Positions 42,222 through 50,701 of a DNA stretch of 64,000 nt are shown here, piece after piece. The notes under the pieces were generated by a model. It was not told the DNA's origin. It worked only from the letters and a program-made list of their open reading frames with translations, and did no database searches. Origin of the DNA: Actinoallomurus sp050942425 (lineage in GTDB: Bacteria; Actinomycetota; Actinomycetes; Streptosporangiales; Streptosporangiaceae). The stretch's first letter is position 1. Each line of letters starts with the position of its first letter. The DNA is taken from positions 9,920,001 to 9,984,000 of the forward strand of contig NZ_CP192063.1 of assembly GCF_050942425.1 (NCBI RefSeq). Reading direction: 5' to 3'. The position numbers were made by a program, and so were the translations under genes.

Positions 42222-44087
42222 TCAGAGCTTCCTCAGGCACATGGTCAGGCCGCTCCAGTCCAGCTTGCTGTCGTACTGCTCGGACCAGTCGTTGACGGAT
42301 CGCGAGCAGTCGCGAGGAGGATCGCGGTAGAGCAACGTGAAGTAGGTCTTGAAGTGGTTGTCGCTGTTGAAGGACGCGCGTACCCGCATGAGGCCGCACG
42401 GCATCGTGAACCACTTCACATTCTGATAGTCGACTTTCCTGTCGTGCACGGGAAACTCCTGGGCGACGCAGTCGCCGGTCTGGGCTTTGCGTATGTCGTC
42501 CGTGAAGAGGGAACTCTCCACGCTCACCAACCCCATGACCAGCGAAGCGAGAAGGAGGAGTACGAAAGACAGGAGACCGATCCGTACTGGGCGAGGAAGC
42601 GGCGCGGACGGCGGGTTCGCCCCGGGCGCGCCGACGACCGCGATCACGGAACCGGTGCGGGCGGACTGGCCCACGCGACGGCGGATGCCGTACAGGACGC
42701 CCTTGGCCGGTGAGGTGATCACGGTGTTGCCGCGGACCGAGCGGACCTCGAGCAGTGGATCGTCCACGCCGACCTTGTCGCCCACCTGCTTGTGCCAGCG
42801 GATGACGGTCGCTCTCCGTGCGCCGGCGGTCTTCCCCGGCAGCCACGGCAGATTCACGAACGTGATGCCTCCGCCGGGCTTGCGCGCACGCGCCTGAACA
42901 GGAGGCAGGTTGTCGGCGGTGATGACGGCGACCGTCGCCCCCACCTTTGCGCTCTCCCCGGTGGCCACGGTGATCTCCAGCAGCGTGCCCGCATCCGGGG
43001 CGCGGACTTCGACGTTGACCATGTCGGTGGTGACCTCGAGCAGTGGTTCGCCGACGAACACCTGGTCGCCTTCCTGTCTGCACCACCGGGTGACGACACC
43101 CTCGGTGGCCGACTTGTCCAGCGTGGGCATCGTCACGACGACCCGCCTGCCGGTGTCGGCCGGCACCGCGCGCTGAGCCGCCTGCGCCATTGGGACGGTA
43201 GGTATGAGGTTGCCGGTCACCACCCGAGTGGCCGTGTGCGTGATCATCGCGGTGACATCCGACGGGAGCCAGTGCGTGGTGGCCTCGGTCGACGCGACGA
43301 ACCGGTCGAGGACCTGGGCGAGGCTCGGCCGGTCGGCGGGGTTCTTGGCCAGGCAGGCGGTGGCCAGGTCGGTGAGGTGAGCGGGCAGGCCGGTCAGGTC
43401 GGGTTCGTCGTGGACGACGCGGTAGATGACCGCGTCGGGCTGGCCGGTGCCGAACGGGCTGCGACCGGTGAGGGCGAACACCAGCACCGCGCCCAGGGAG
43501 AACACATCGCCGGCCGGGCCGACCTGGAGGCCGCGCGCCTGCTCGGGGGACATGAACGGCGGGGTTCCGACCACGACCCGGGACAGGCTGTGCGAGGTGG
43601 CGTCGAGCGCGCGGGCGATGCCGAAGTCGATGACCCGGGGACCGTCCTCGGCCAGGATCACGTTGGACGGCTTGAGGTCGCGGTGTACCAGGTCGCAGGC
43701 GTGGATCGCGGCGAGCCCTTCGGTCAGGCCCGCCCCCAGAACGCCGATCGCCGCGGGCGGCAGCGGTCCGTACGCCTCCACGGCCTGATAGAGAGAGGGG
43801 CCGGGGATGTAGGCGCTGGCCATCCACGGCGGCTCCGCCTCAGGGTCGGCCTGGACCACCTGCGCGGTGTAGAACCCGCCCACCCTGCGCGCGGCAGCGA
43901 TCTCACTGGCGAACCGGCGACGGAACCCCACGTCGTCGGCCAGCTCGGGCCGCACCACCTTGATCGCGACCGCACGCCCGCCCCGGGAGCGCCCCAGGTA
44001 CACCTGCCCCATTCCGCCGCCGCCCAGCCGCTCTTCCAGTCGGTACGGCCCCACCTGGCGCGGGTCGTCCTCCCGCAGCGGCTCCAT
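42222..44087 (-). CDS. Ser/Thr protein kinase fused to two degenerate lipoyl/biotinyl-type domains
   Basis: 621 residues. Kinase domain 14-265: glycine loop GGGGMGQVYLG, Lys43 in AIKVV, HRDLKPSN (135-142), DFGIAR (154-159), GTPPFMSPEQ. Then two hammerhead domains. The first (316-393) has TMPTLDKSATEGVVTRW and LLEVTTDMVNVEV, with Met356 where the lipoyl/biotinyl lysine belongs. The second (about 410-486) has LLEVRSVRGNTVI, with Arg452 there. A membrane segment (503-523) and a 95-residue outer domain with four cysteines end it. The kinase motifs are complete, so activity is likely; the lipoyl-like domains cannot be modified and may be binding modules. Confidence 0.85.
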   Translation of the reverse strand: MEPLREDDPRQVGPYRLEERLGGGGMGQVYLGRSRGGRAVAIKVVRPELADDVGFRRRFASEIAAARRVGGFYTAQVVQADPEAEPPWMASAYIPGPSLYQAVEAYGPLPPAAIGVLGAGLTEGLAAIHACDLVHRDLKPSNVILAEDGPRVIDFGIARALDATSHSLSRVVVGTPPFMSPEQARGLQVGPAGDVFSLGAVLVFALTGRSPFGTGQPDAVIYRVVHDEPDLTGLPAHLTDLATACLAKNPADRPSLAQVLDRFVASTEATTHWLPSDVTAMITHTATRVVTGNLIPTVPMAQAAQRAVPADTGRRVVVTMPTLDKSATEGVVTRWCRQEGDQVFVGEPLLEVTTDMVNVEVRAPDAGTLLEITVATGESAKVGATVAVITADNLPPVQARARKPGGGITFVNLPWLPGKTAGARRATVIRWHKQVGDKVGVDDPLLEVRSVRGNTVITSPAKGVLYGIRRRVGQSARTGSVIAVVGAPGANPPSAPLPRPVRIGLLSFVLLLLASLVMGLVSVESSLFTDDIRKAQTGDCVAQEFPVHDRKVDYQNVKWFTMPCGLMRVRASFNSDNHFKTYFTLLYRDPPRDCSRSVNDWSEQYDSKLDWSGLTMCLRKL

Positions 44088-44188
44088 CCGAGATCTGCCC
44101 CCTCAGAAGAACGCCCACGTACATCTGAGGTAGATCGTCCCAGGAAACGGCCCTCGCGGGAAGCGAAGTCAGCGGCAGGCCCGCCGGA

Positions 44189-44860
44189 TCATGGCCGACC
44201 GGCCTGTTGTCCGAAGGCACCAGCCCGCCAGAGCGTACGGACGTGGTCGATCATCGGCGGTCCGATGGCGCGCAGCCCTTCGAGGTCGTTGTCGGTGAAC
44301 GCCTTGGTCACCAGCGTGCTGGTCGCCGCGACGATCAGCCGGCAGGCGAACCGGCCCGCCTCATCGGTGACCCCCATCAGGTCGGCGAACGCGGCGACGA
44401 TGGCGTCCTGCAGATCGCTCCGCCGCCGCATGGCCTCAGGCCCGGCGGCGTACACCTCGATCAGGAACAACCGCGTATAGGCCGGCTCGATGACGAGCGC
44501 CTCGAGGTAGGCGGTGAACGCCGCCTCGAACCTCTGCAGCGGATCACCGGCCATCGCCGGACCGGGCACGCCGTGCTCGTCGGCGCCGACCATCTCCAGC
44601 AGTCGCTGTACCAGCAGGTCGCCCGCCGTGTCGAAGGCGGCCATGAAACAGTCGATCTTGGAATCGAACACCTGGTAGAAACTCTGCCGCGACACCCCCG
44701 ACCGCTGGAGTACGTCGGCTACGGAGGTGGCCACGTACCCCTTCTCGGCCATCACCTCCGCCATCGCCGCACACAGTCGGGCCCGCTGGATACGCTCTAC
44801 TTCTTCCCGCGCCAACGCATAACGCCCCCGGGGCAGCCGACGCGGTGATGACTCAGACAC
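44189..44860 (-). CDS. TetR-family regulator
   Basis: 223 residues. Helix-turn-helix: RLCAAMAEVMAEKGYVATSV then VLQRSGVSRQSFYQVFDSKI. The ligand domain has EAAFTAYLEALVIEPAYTRL and a final DHVRTLWRAG. GTG 44860 (SESSPRRLPRG) is the best start; no good ribosome site is visible. Divergent from the hypothetical gene at 44975. Target unknown. Confidence 0.82.
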   Translation of the reverse strand: MSESSPRRLPRGRYALAREEVERIQRARLCAAMAEVMAEKGYVATSVADVLQRSGVSRQSFYQVFDSKIDCFMAAFDTAGDLLVQRLLEMVGADEHGVPGPAMAGDPLQRFEAAFTAYLEALVIEPAYTRLFLIEVYAAGPEAMRRRSDLQDAIVAAFADLMGVTDEAGRFACRLIVAATSTLVTKAFTDNDLEGLRAIGPPMIDHVRTLWRAGAFGQQAGRP

Positions 44861-44974
44861 GCGTTCACCATAGATCCCTCGCGTCGGTCGTGGCGTCCGA
44901 GAACCGCCGTCGCGCTCGCCACGCTCCGATTCAGCTCCTTGCGGTCGGTGGCCGAGGACAGCAGGGTGAGGACG

Positions 44975-45751
44975 GTGAAATCGTTGGCGGCGGATCTGGC
45001 CGATTCCGATGTCGCGCACCTATATCGGGAAAGGTGCGTCATCAGGGTTCGCGGGGTGGACGACCTACGGGCAGAGGCCCTGGAGGCCGTAGCGGGCAGC
45101 ACGGCATCGGTGACGTACCGATCCGTGCACGGCGACCTCATTACGGCAACGGAAGAGATCTTCCGGCTACTCGACACGCTTCTTGAAAAGCGGCTGCCGG
45201 AAGCGTTCACGCCGCTGGAAGAGCGCGCGCATTGGGAAGACGACGACGAAGAAGCCGGGCCCCTGCCGGCCGGGCCCGGACCGTACGGGTCGGGCATGCG
45301 AGCCCTCGGATCCGCCGGGGAGCGGATCACCCTGATCTCGAACGGGAATCTTGATCTGCCCGCCGCGGGGTTCGGGTACGACGACGACGGTCCAGACGAT
45401 GACGCGCCGCATCCTCGAGAGCCTTGGCAGGAAGTGACCGGCAGCCCTGACCTCCTGCGGACCTGGCTGATCGGCCGGATGCGCTGGACGATGAACGATG
45501 GCGACTACAGCGAGTCTCCGCGGACCGAGCAGGAGCGGGCCCGGCTCTCCGCCACACAAGCCGGCCGAGTAGCGCTGGCGGACCGGCTCCTCACCGCGTT
45601 CCCGCCGGAACGAAGCCGGTTCTTCGTCGGCGCGCATGCCGGTTGGGATCTTTGGTCTGAGGACTACCTGTCCCGCGACGAGGTGATCGCGTTCGCCTCC
45701 GAAGACCACGTGGCGATTCTCTGGCTCGCCCTGTACCGCTACTACGGCTGA
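44975..45751 (+). CDS. Hypothetical protein
   Basis: About 258 residues, acidic (HWEDDDEEAGP, YDDDGPDDDAP), soluble, with an end reading FVGAHAGWDLWSEDYLSRDE and LWLALYRYYG. GTG 44975 follows GTGAGGAC and is preferred over TTG 44939. No family recognised. It is divergent from the TetR gene and may be its target. Confidence 0.6.
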   Translation: MKSLAADLADSDVAHLYRERCVIRVRGVDDLRAEALEAVAGSTASVTYRSVHGDLITATEEIFRLLDTLLEKRLPEAFTPLEERAHWEDDDEEAGPLPAGPGPYGSGMRALGSAGERITLISNGNLDLPAAGFGYDDDGPDDDAPHPREPWQEVTGSPDLLRTWLIGRMRWTMNDGDYSESPRTEQERARLSATQAGRVALADRLLTAFPPERSRFFVGAHAGWDLWSEDYLSRDEVIAFASEDHVAILWLALYRYYG

Positions 45752-45888
45752 CCGGCGGTTACGGACGGGCAGTGGTTTGCCGAAGTGGCAACAGGAATCG
45801 CGGCGGCGTAACCGTACAGCGGAGGATCGACGCGAGCGCCGGCGTGGTTCGCACTCGGCGCTCGAGGATCAACAGCTTTGGGGGATAG

Positions 45889-46875
45889 ATGTCGCAGTCC
45901 ACTCCTGCCGCCGCGGTCACACATCGCCTGGTCTCGTCTTCCGCCGGCCGTATCCACCTGGTGGAGCAGGGCTCCGGGCCGCTGGTGCTGCTGGTGCACG
46001 GGTTCCCCGAGTCCTGGTACTCCTGGCGCCACCAGTTGCCGGTCCTGGCCGCGGCCGGCTACCGGGCCGTCGCCGTCGACGTCCGTGGCTATGGCCGCTC
46101 CTCCAAGCCCGAGGACGTGGCCGCGTACCGGATGCTGGAGCTGGTCGAGGACAACGTCGCCGTGGTGCACGCACTGGGCGAGGAGACGGCCGTGATCGTG
46201 GGCCACGACTGGGGCGCGCCCATCGCCGCCAACTCCGCTCTGGTCCGGCCTGAGGTCTTCCGGGCGGTCGGCTTGCTGAGCGTGCCGTACGCCCCGCGCG
46301 GCGGGCCGCGGCCCAGCGAGATCTTCGCGCGGATGGGCGGCGACGAGGAGTTCTACGTCAGCTACTTCCAGGCGCCCGGCCGGGCCGAGGCCGAGATCGA
46401 ACCGGACGTCCGCGGCTGGCTCGCCGGCATCTACGCCGCCCTGTCCGCCGACACCATGCCATCCGCCGACGCCCCGGACCCGCACTTCGTCTCCAAGGGC
46501 GGGACGATGCGCGACCGCTTCCCCGCCGACCGGCTGCCCGCCTGGCTCAGCGAGGACGCTCTTGATGTCTACGCAGGGGAATTCGAACGGACCGGCATGA
46601 GCGGGGCTCTCAACCGCTACCGGAACATGGACCGGGACTGGGAAGACCTCGCCGACTTCGAGGGTGCCCCCATCACCCAGCCGTCCCTGTTCATCGGCGG
46701 CGCGCTGGACGCCTCCACCACCTGGATGGCCGACGCCATCAAGGCCTACCCCACCACCATGCCCGGCCTGATCGCCTCGCATCTACTCGACGACTGCGGC
46801 CACTGGATCCAGCAGGAGCGCCGAAAGGAGGTCAACGAGATCCTGACCGGCTGGCTCGCCTCCCTGCCCGCCTGA
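45889..46875 (+). CDS. Alpha/beta hydrolase, epoxide hydrolase-like
   Basis: 328 residues. The oxyanion motif is HGFPESWYSWRHQ, the nucleophile Asp is in GHDWGAPIAAN, and the catalytic His is in DDCGHWIQQERRKEV. The Asp nucleophile and HGFPESW mark soluble epoxide hydrolases or related dehalogenase-like enzymes rather than Ser esterases. Tyrosines in the cap region could activate the epoxide. It is monocistronic with a hairpin after it. Confidence 0.87.
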   Translation: MSQSTPAAAVTHRLVSSSAGRIHLVEQGSGPLVLLVHGFPESWYSWRHQLPVLAAAGYRAVAVDVRGYGRSSKPEDVAAYRMLELVEDNVAVVHALGEETAVIVGHDWGAPIAANSALVRPEVFRAVGLLSVPYAPRGGPRPSEIFARMGGDEEFYVSYFQAPGRAEAEIEPDVRGWLAGIYAALSADTMPSADAPDPHFVSKGGTMRDRFPADRLPAWLSEDALDVYAGEFERTGMSGALNRYRNMDRDWEDLADFEGAPITQPSLFIGGALDASTTWMADAIKAYPTTMPGLIASHLLDDCGHWIQQERRKEVNEILTGWLASLPA

Positions 46876-46985
46876 CTCACTCGGCGCGCTCGCCGCAAGA
46901 CCCCACGATCACTCCAATACGCATTGATATCCGAGGCGGGCTGACTACTATGAGTGGTGCGTGGCCCACTCGGGGTCATGAAGTG

Positions 46986-47021
46986 AGGCCGGGTTAACCT
47001 CCGCAGGTGGTGGCCCGGCCT
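46986..47021 (+). terminator. Hairpin after the epoxide hydrolase
   Basis: AGGCCGGG and CCCGGCCT arms, with an inner ACCTCC/GGTGGT pairing, between the hydrolase and the IS remnant. 46876-46985 shows nothing else. Confidence 0.5.
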
Positions 47022-47040
47022 TCGCGGTTCTCGCGGTCAA

Positions 47041-47238
47041 CACTGCGCTTCGCAGCCCGTGGATTCAAGCAAGGGCGCAACCAGTCCTCGCAACGGATTG
47101 CGGTCGAGCACGCCCATCGCGGAACTGCAATAGTGGCGCGTCCTGCAACGCTTCACCGGCCGCCGCGAACTTCTCCGCGAGACCATCAACGCCATCGCCG
47201 GCCTGGTCTCCGACAAGTCCGCCGGACTCACCTGGTAA
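47041..47238 (+). pseudogene. Degenerate C-terminal fragment of an IS5-type transposase
   Basis: One frame gives GFKQGRNQSSQRIAVEHA; a one-base shift and a TAG then interrupt, and another frame continues WRVLQRFTGRRELLRETINA..IAGLVSDKSAGLTW to a TAA at 47236. This is the familiar C-terminus of IS5-group DDE transposases. The frameshift (extra C near 47114) and the nonsense codon show it is dead. No terminal repeats were found. Confidence 0.7.
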
Positions 47239-47255
47239 CCCCAAGTCACGCACCA

Positions 47256-48374
47256 TCAACTACTGTGCACAGGGTCGTAAGGGTGGAGGGCTTTTCGTTG
47301 GCCTGTGGCGGCGGACCGTACGATCGTGTCGAGGAGTCGGTGGCGCTTGACGGCGTGGGTGAAGTCCGGGGCGACGGCCGTTCCGTGGACGAGGTCGTCC
47401 CGAATCGCGGCGTAGGCGTGCACCAGCGTGTGGATCACTGTTCCGGCCAGGGCGGGGTAGTCGTCGTAGCCGCTGGGCAGCGTGACCTTCGTAGGCCGAC
47501 CGCCGCTGCGTGTGCCACACACCGTGACCGGACCGACGTGCGGGAACTCAGCGGCGGTAATCTCGAGTCTCCCCTCCGTGCCGTCGATGATCAGAGAGAA
47601 CCCTGCACCCGATGCCGCGCCTCCACGGTGGTGGACGGATAGGATCGCCCCGCCCGCCACGGTGCCCGAGATCGCGATCTGGTCCTCGGCGGTCATCGGA
47701 ACGACCTGCCCGGTGCGCCCGAGGGGAACCTGGCGGCGCCGGGTCGCGGTCGTAGCAACCACTTCCTGAAGCTCGCCGACGACCATCGACACCAGGTCGA
47801 TCGCGTGCCCGAACGCGATGGTCAGCATCGTGGCCCCGAGCTTGCGGTCGAGCGTGTAGACCATGTTCTGAGACACCGGAGTGCCCCATTCGGTCGAAGA
47901 CGCCACGACGGTGGCGGAGAGCACTTCCCCCACGAATCCTTCGGACACGAGGTCGGCCAGCCAGCGGAAGGTAGGCGAGGAGCGTCCCTGAAGACCGACG
48001 AAGGTGCGCGTCGTCCCGGCGGCACGCTCCATCTCCTCGGCCTCGCGCAGGTCGACGGCGAGCGGCCACTCGGAGAGCACCGGCACTCCCGCCTTCAGCA
48101 CGGGCAACACGAGTTCGCGATGCTGAGGCACTTTGACGGCGACAACAACGAGGTCGACGTTCTCGTCGCCGGCGAGCTGCTCGACCGACGTGTACGCGGG
48201 TACGCCATACGCCGCTCCCGCGGCCTGGGCCGAGGCTTCGGAGCTCGCCGCCAGCGCGCGAAGCTCGATCCCGTCGACGGCGCTCAGCGCGGGCAGGTGA
48301 GCCCCGGCCGCCCAGCCTCCCGTGGCGCTCAGGCCGACGATGCCGACGCCGATCGGCTTACGGGGGTCAGGCAC
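47256..48374 (-). CDS. Gfo/Idh/MocA-family oxidoreductase, Gal80-like variant
   Basis: 372 residues. Rossmann start IGVGIVGLSATGGWAAGAHL, then VDLVVVAVKVPQHRELV. The EKP motif that carries the catalytic lysine in the family reads EWPLAVD. The C-terminal half has GHAIDLVSMVVGELQEV. Loss of the lysine and the EWPL sequence recall the Gal80-type, non-catalytic NAD(P)-binding proteins. It overlaps the SnoaL-like gene upstream by 8 bases, so the two are co-expressed. Confidence 0.8.
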   Translation of the reverse strand: MPDPRKPIGVGIVGLSATGGWAAGAHLPALSAVDGIELRALAASSEASAQAAGAAYGVPAYTSVEQLAGDENVDLVVVAVKVPQHRELVLPVLKAGVPVLSEWPLAVDLREAEEMERAAGTTRTFVGLQGRSSPTFRWLADLVSEGFVGEVLSATVVASSTEWGTPVSQNMVYTLDRKLGATMLTIAFGHAIDLVSMVVGELQEVVATTATRRRQVPLGRTGQVVPMTAEDQIAISGTVAGGAILSVHHRGGAASGAGFSLIIDGTEGRLEITAAEFPHVGPVTVCGTRSGGRPTKVTLPSGYDDYPALAGTVIHTLVHAYAAIRDDLVHGTAVAPDFTHAVKRHRLLDTIVRSAATGQRKALHPYDPVHSS

Positions 48375-48759
48375 CGAGCTGCCGCCTCAGGGTCTCGGCG
48401 TCGTGCAGGGCCGTCATGTGTACGAACCGCCCGTCACGAACCTGATAGATGGCGTACTCGACGATCTCGAACGAGGCGCCGGTGGGAGCCACGCCGAGCC
48501 ACTCCTTGGCGGGCGTGCCCGTGTTGGTCAGACGGGCGGCCAGGCGATCACCATCGACCGCGATCTCCCGGGGCTCCCAGTGGAAGTCCGGGACCGCGTC
48601 GATGTCGCCGTTCAGCACAGCGATGACCTGGTCCCGACTGCCCGGCTCGCCGTTCAGGGTGGTCTCGTCGTTGATGAACTCGTCCATGCGGTAGATCTCG
48701 TGGGCGTTGAGCGCCCCGATGTAGCGCAGGTAGAACTCGCGCAGGTCGGTGTCGGACAT
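48367..48759 (-). CDS. SnoaL-like polyketide-cyclase-fold protein
   Basis: 130 residues of the SnoaL/NTF2-like fold: LREFYLRYIGALNAHEIYRM, NDETTLNG, AVPDFHWEPREI and FEIVEYAIYQVRDGRFVHMT. Its 3' end overlaps the Gfo/Idh gene. The fold hosts cyclases, isomerases and hydrolases, so substrate cannot be told. ATG 48759. Confidence 0.78.
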   Translation of the reverse strand: MSDTDLREFYLRYIGALNAHEIYRMDEFINDETTLNGEPGSRDQVIAVLNGDIDAVPDFHWEPREIAVDGDRLAARLTNTGTPAKEWLGVAPTGASFEIVEYAIYQVRDGRFVHMTALHDAETLRRQLGA

Positions 48760-48961
48760 GATCCCCTTCTTCGGCCCCCGGAGCGGAGGTCATGCTCGGT
48801 GTTTCGCGACGGCCCTTGACGGTTTCGTCGCGGTGATCGTCGGCAGGGGGAGGAACCACTGCTCGAAACTTCTGTCCCGGACGGTACCGAAGTTTTGCCG
48901 CACCGTCACGGCCCTGATGCGGGGAGAATGTCTCACCGGGGCGAGCGAAGGGGTGCAGCCG

Positions 48962-49543
48962 CTATGCAGGCCAGCCGAGCAACGCCGTGTCGACGATCTC
49001 ATCGAGCTCCGCAGGACCGAGGCCGTTGGCGGCCTGCACTGCGATGCCGAAACCCATCGTCATGATGAACCGGGCAAGACGCCGAGGGTCGGCGTTGCGC
49101 GGAAGATCACCCTCGTTGACGGCGCGCCGGAAGCGCTCCTCAAGGCGGACCCCCGCGTCGTTGCGCCAGTCGACAAGCAGGTCGTGGACGGCCCGGCTCT
49201 CGTCGCTCGACGCCAGCGCACCCTGCACGGTCAGACACCCGGAGGGGCCGCCGGGAGGGGTCGTGGTGCAGACCGCTCCGCGGAGGAACGCCAAGGCCAC
49301 AGCCCGTGCGGTGGGCTCCTCCAGGGCGCGCGTGGCGTAGGCGGCCGGCCCCGCGCCGTAGCGCTGGAGGGCCTTGCGGAACAACTGCTCCTTGTTGCCG
49401 AAGGCCGCATACATGCTCGTCTTGGTGATCCCCATGGCGCCGGTCAGTTCAGTGAGGCTTGCACCTTCGTAACCTCGCGCCCAGAACACCCGCATCGCGC
49501 GTTCCAGCGCCTGGTCGATGTCGAATCCTCGAGGCCGACCCAT
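48962..49543 (-). CDS. TetR-family regulator divergent from an aldo/keto reductase
   Basis: 193 residues. Helix-turn-helix: ALERAMRVFWARGYEGASLT then MGITKTSMYAAFGNKEQLF. The ligand domain has GGPSGCLTVQGALASSD with the conserved Gly-Cys. ATG 49543 (MGRPRGFD) is the usual family start; another ATG lies 8 codons upstream. Three ACCG-type palindromes in the divergent promoter suggest it represses itself and the reductase. Confidence 0.87.
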   Translation of the reverse strand: MGRPRGFDIDQALERAMRVFWARGYEGASLTELTGAMGITKTSMYAAFGNKEQLFRKALQRYGAGPAAYATRALEEPTARAVALAFLRGAVCTTTPPGGPSGCLTVQGALASSDESRAVHDLLVDWRNDAGVRLEERFRRAVNEGDLPRNADPRRLARFIMTMGFGIAVQAANGLGPAELDEIVDTALLGWPA

Positions 49544-49576
49544 GACGGCCCTACGGGAGTCACCCATGCCACAAGG

Positions 49577-49685
49577 GTACCCCTCGGTACAGATCTACGC
49601 GGACCAGCAGTTTCGTCCTACCCAGGTGGCGAACGCAGTTCAGTACCGGCCGGTCTTGATGTGCTACAGTTCTGCACCGATCGGT
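49577..49685. promoter_or_regulatory. Three TACCGnnCGGTA-type operators
   Basis: GTACC-CCTC-GGTAC (49577-49590), ACCGGCCGGT (49645-49654) and ACCGATCGGT (49676-49685) lie between the TetR and reductase genes. The last two are perfect palindromes 31 bases apart, with flanking T/A extending them. Confidence 0.72.
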
Positions 49686-49715
49686 ACTTAACTAATGGGA
49701 AGGGAAGCCCGCGCC

Positions 49716-50687
49716 ATGAAAACCATTTCGCTCGGCAGCCTCAAGGTCTCGCGCATCGGTCTCGGAGCCATGGGAATGTCGGCGTTCTACACCGGCGCCG
49801 GCCAGTTCGACGACGAGTCGATCCGCACGATCCACCGCGCTCTGGACCTCGGGGTCACCCATATCGACACCGCTGAGGGGTACGGCCCCTTCATCAACGA
49901 GGGGCTGGTCGGCCGGGCCGTGCAGGGGCACCGAGACGAGGTCGTGCTGGCGACCAAGTTCGGACTGATCTCCCACACCGGTGGCTCGGCTCCGGACAGC
50001 ACCCCGGCCAACATCCGCCTGGCCGTGGAGGGATCACTGAAGCGCCTGGGTACTGACTACATCGACCTCTACTACCAGCACCGGGTGGACCCCGGCACGC
50101 CCATCGAAGAGACCGTTGGCGCGCTGGCCGAACTGGTGGCCGAAGGCAAGATCCGCCACATCGGCCTGTCGGAGGCCGGCCCCGCCACGATCCGCCGCGC
50201 TCACGCCGTGCATCCGGTCACCGCGGTCCAGTCCGAATACTCGCTGTGGACCCGCGACCCGGAGGCCGAGATCCTGCCCGTCCTGCGCGAACTGGGTATC
50301 GGCTTCGTGCCGTACTCCCCGCTTGGCCGCGGCTTCCTGACCGGCAACATCCGCTCCCTGAACGATCTTGACGCCGACGACTGGCGCCGCACCAACCACC
50401 GCTTCGCCGACGGCAACCTGGAACGCAACCTGCGAATCGTCGACGAGGTCCTGGCCGTAGCCGCCGAGATCGACACCACGCCCGCACAGGTCGCCTTGGC
50501 CTGGCTGCTCGCCCAGGGTGACGACATCGCGCCCATCCCCGGCACCAAGCGAGTCGCCCGGCTGGAGGAGAACGCCGCCGCCGACCACATCGAGCTCACT
50601 GCCAGCCACGTCGCCCGCCTGAACGACCTGCCCCCGGCCTCCGGCCAGCGCTACGACGCGGACAACATGGCCGCCATCGACCGCTGA
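49716..50687 (+). CDS. Aldo/keto reductase
   Basis: 323 residues. The catalytic tetrad is visible: Asp in HIDTAEGYG, Tyr in the same block, Lys in ATKFGL and His in YYQHRVD. NADPH-binding C-terminal IPGTKRVARLEENAAA is intact. ATG 49716 follows GGGAAGGGAAG; an in-frame ATG at 49695 is weaker. The operator array suggests induction by an electrophile or other TetR ligand. Confidence 0.88.
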   Translation: MKTISLGSLKVSRIGLGAMGMSAFYTGAGQFDDESIRTIHRALDLGVTHIDTAEGYGPFINEGLVGRAVQGHRDEVVLATKFGLISHTGGSAPDSTPANIRLAVEGSLKRLGTDYIDLYYQHRVDPGTPIEETVGALAELVAEGKIRHIGLSEAGPATIRRAHAVHPVTAVQSEYSLWTRDPEAEILPVLRELGIGFVPYSPLGRGFLTGNIRSLNDLDADDWRRTNHRFADGNLERNLRIVDEVLAVAAEIDTTPAQVALAWLLAQGDDIAPIPGTKRVARLEENAAADHIELTASHVARLNDLPPASGQRYDADNMAAIDR

Positions 50688-50701
50688 TCGAAGACGTACC
50701 A

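Noticed and set aside
46876..47255. A complete insertion sequence
   Set aside because: Only a frameshifted C-terminal transposase scrap was found, with no inverted repeats or N-terminal part.
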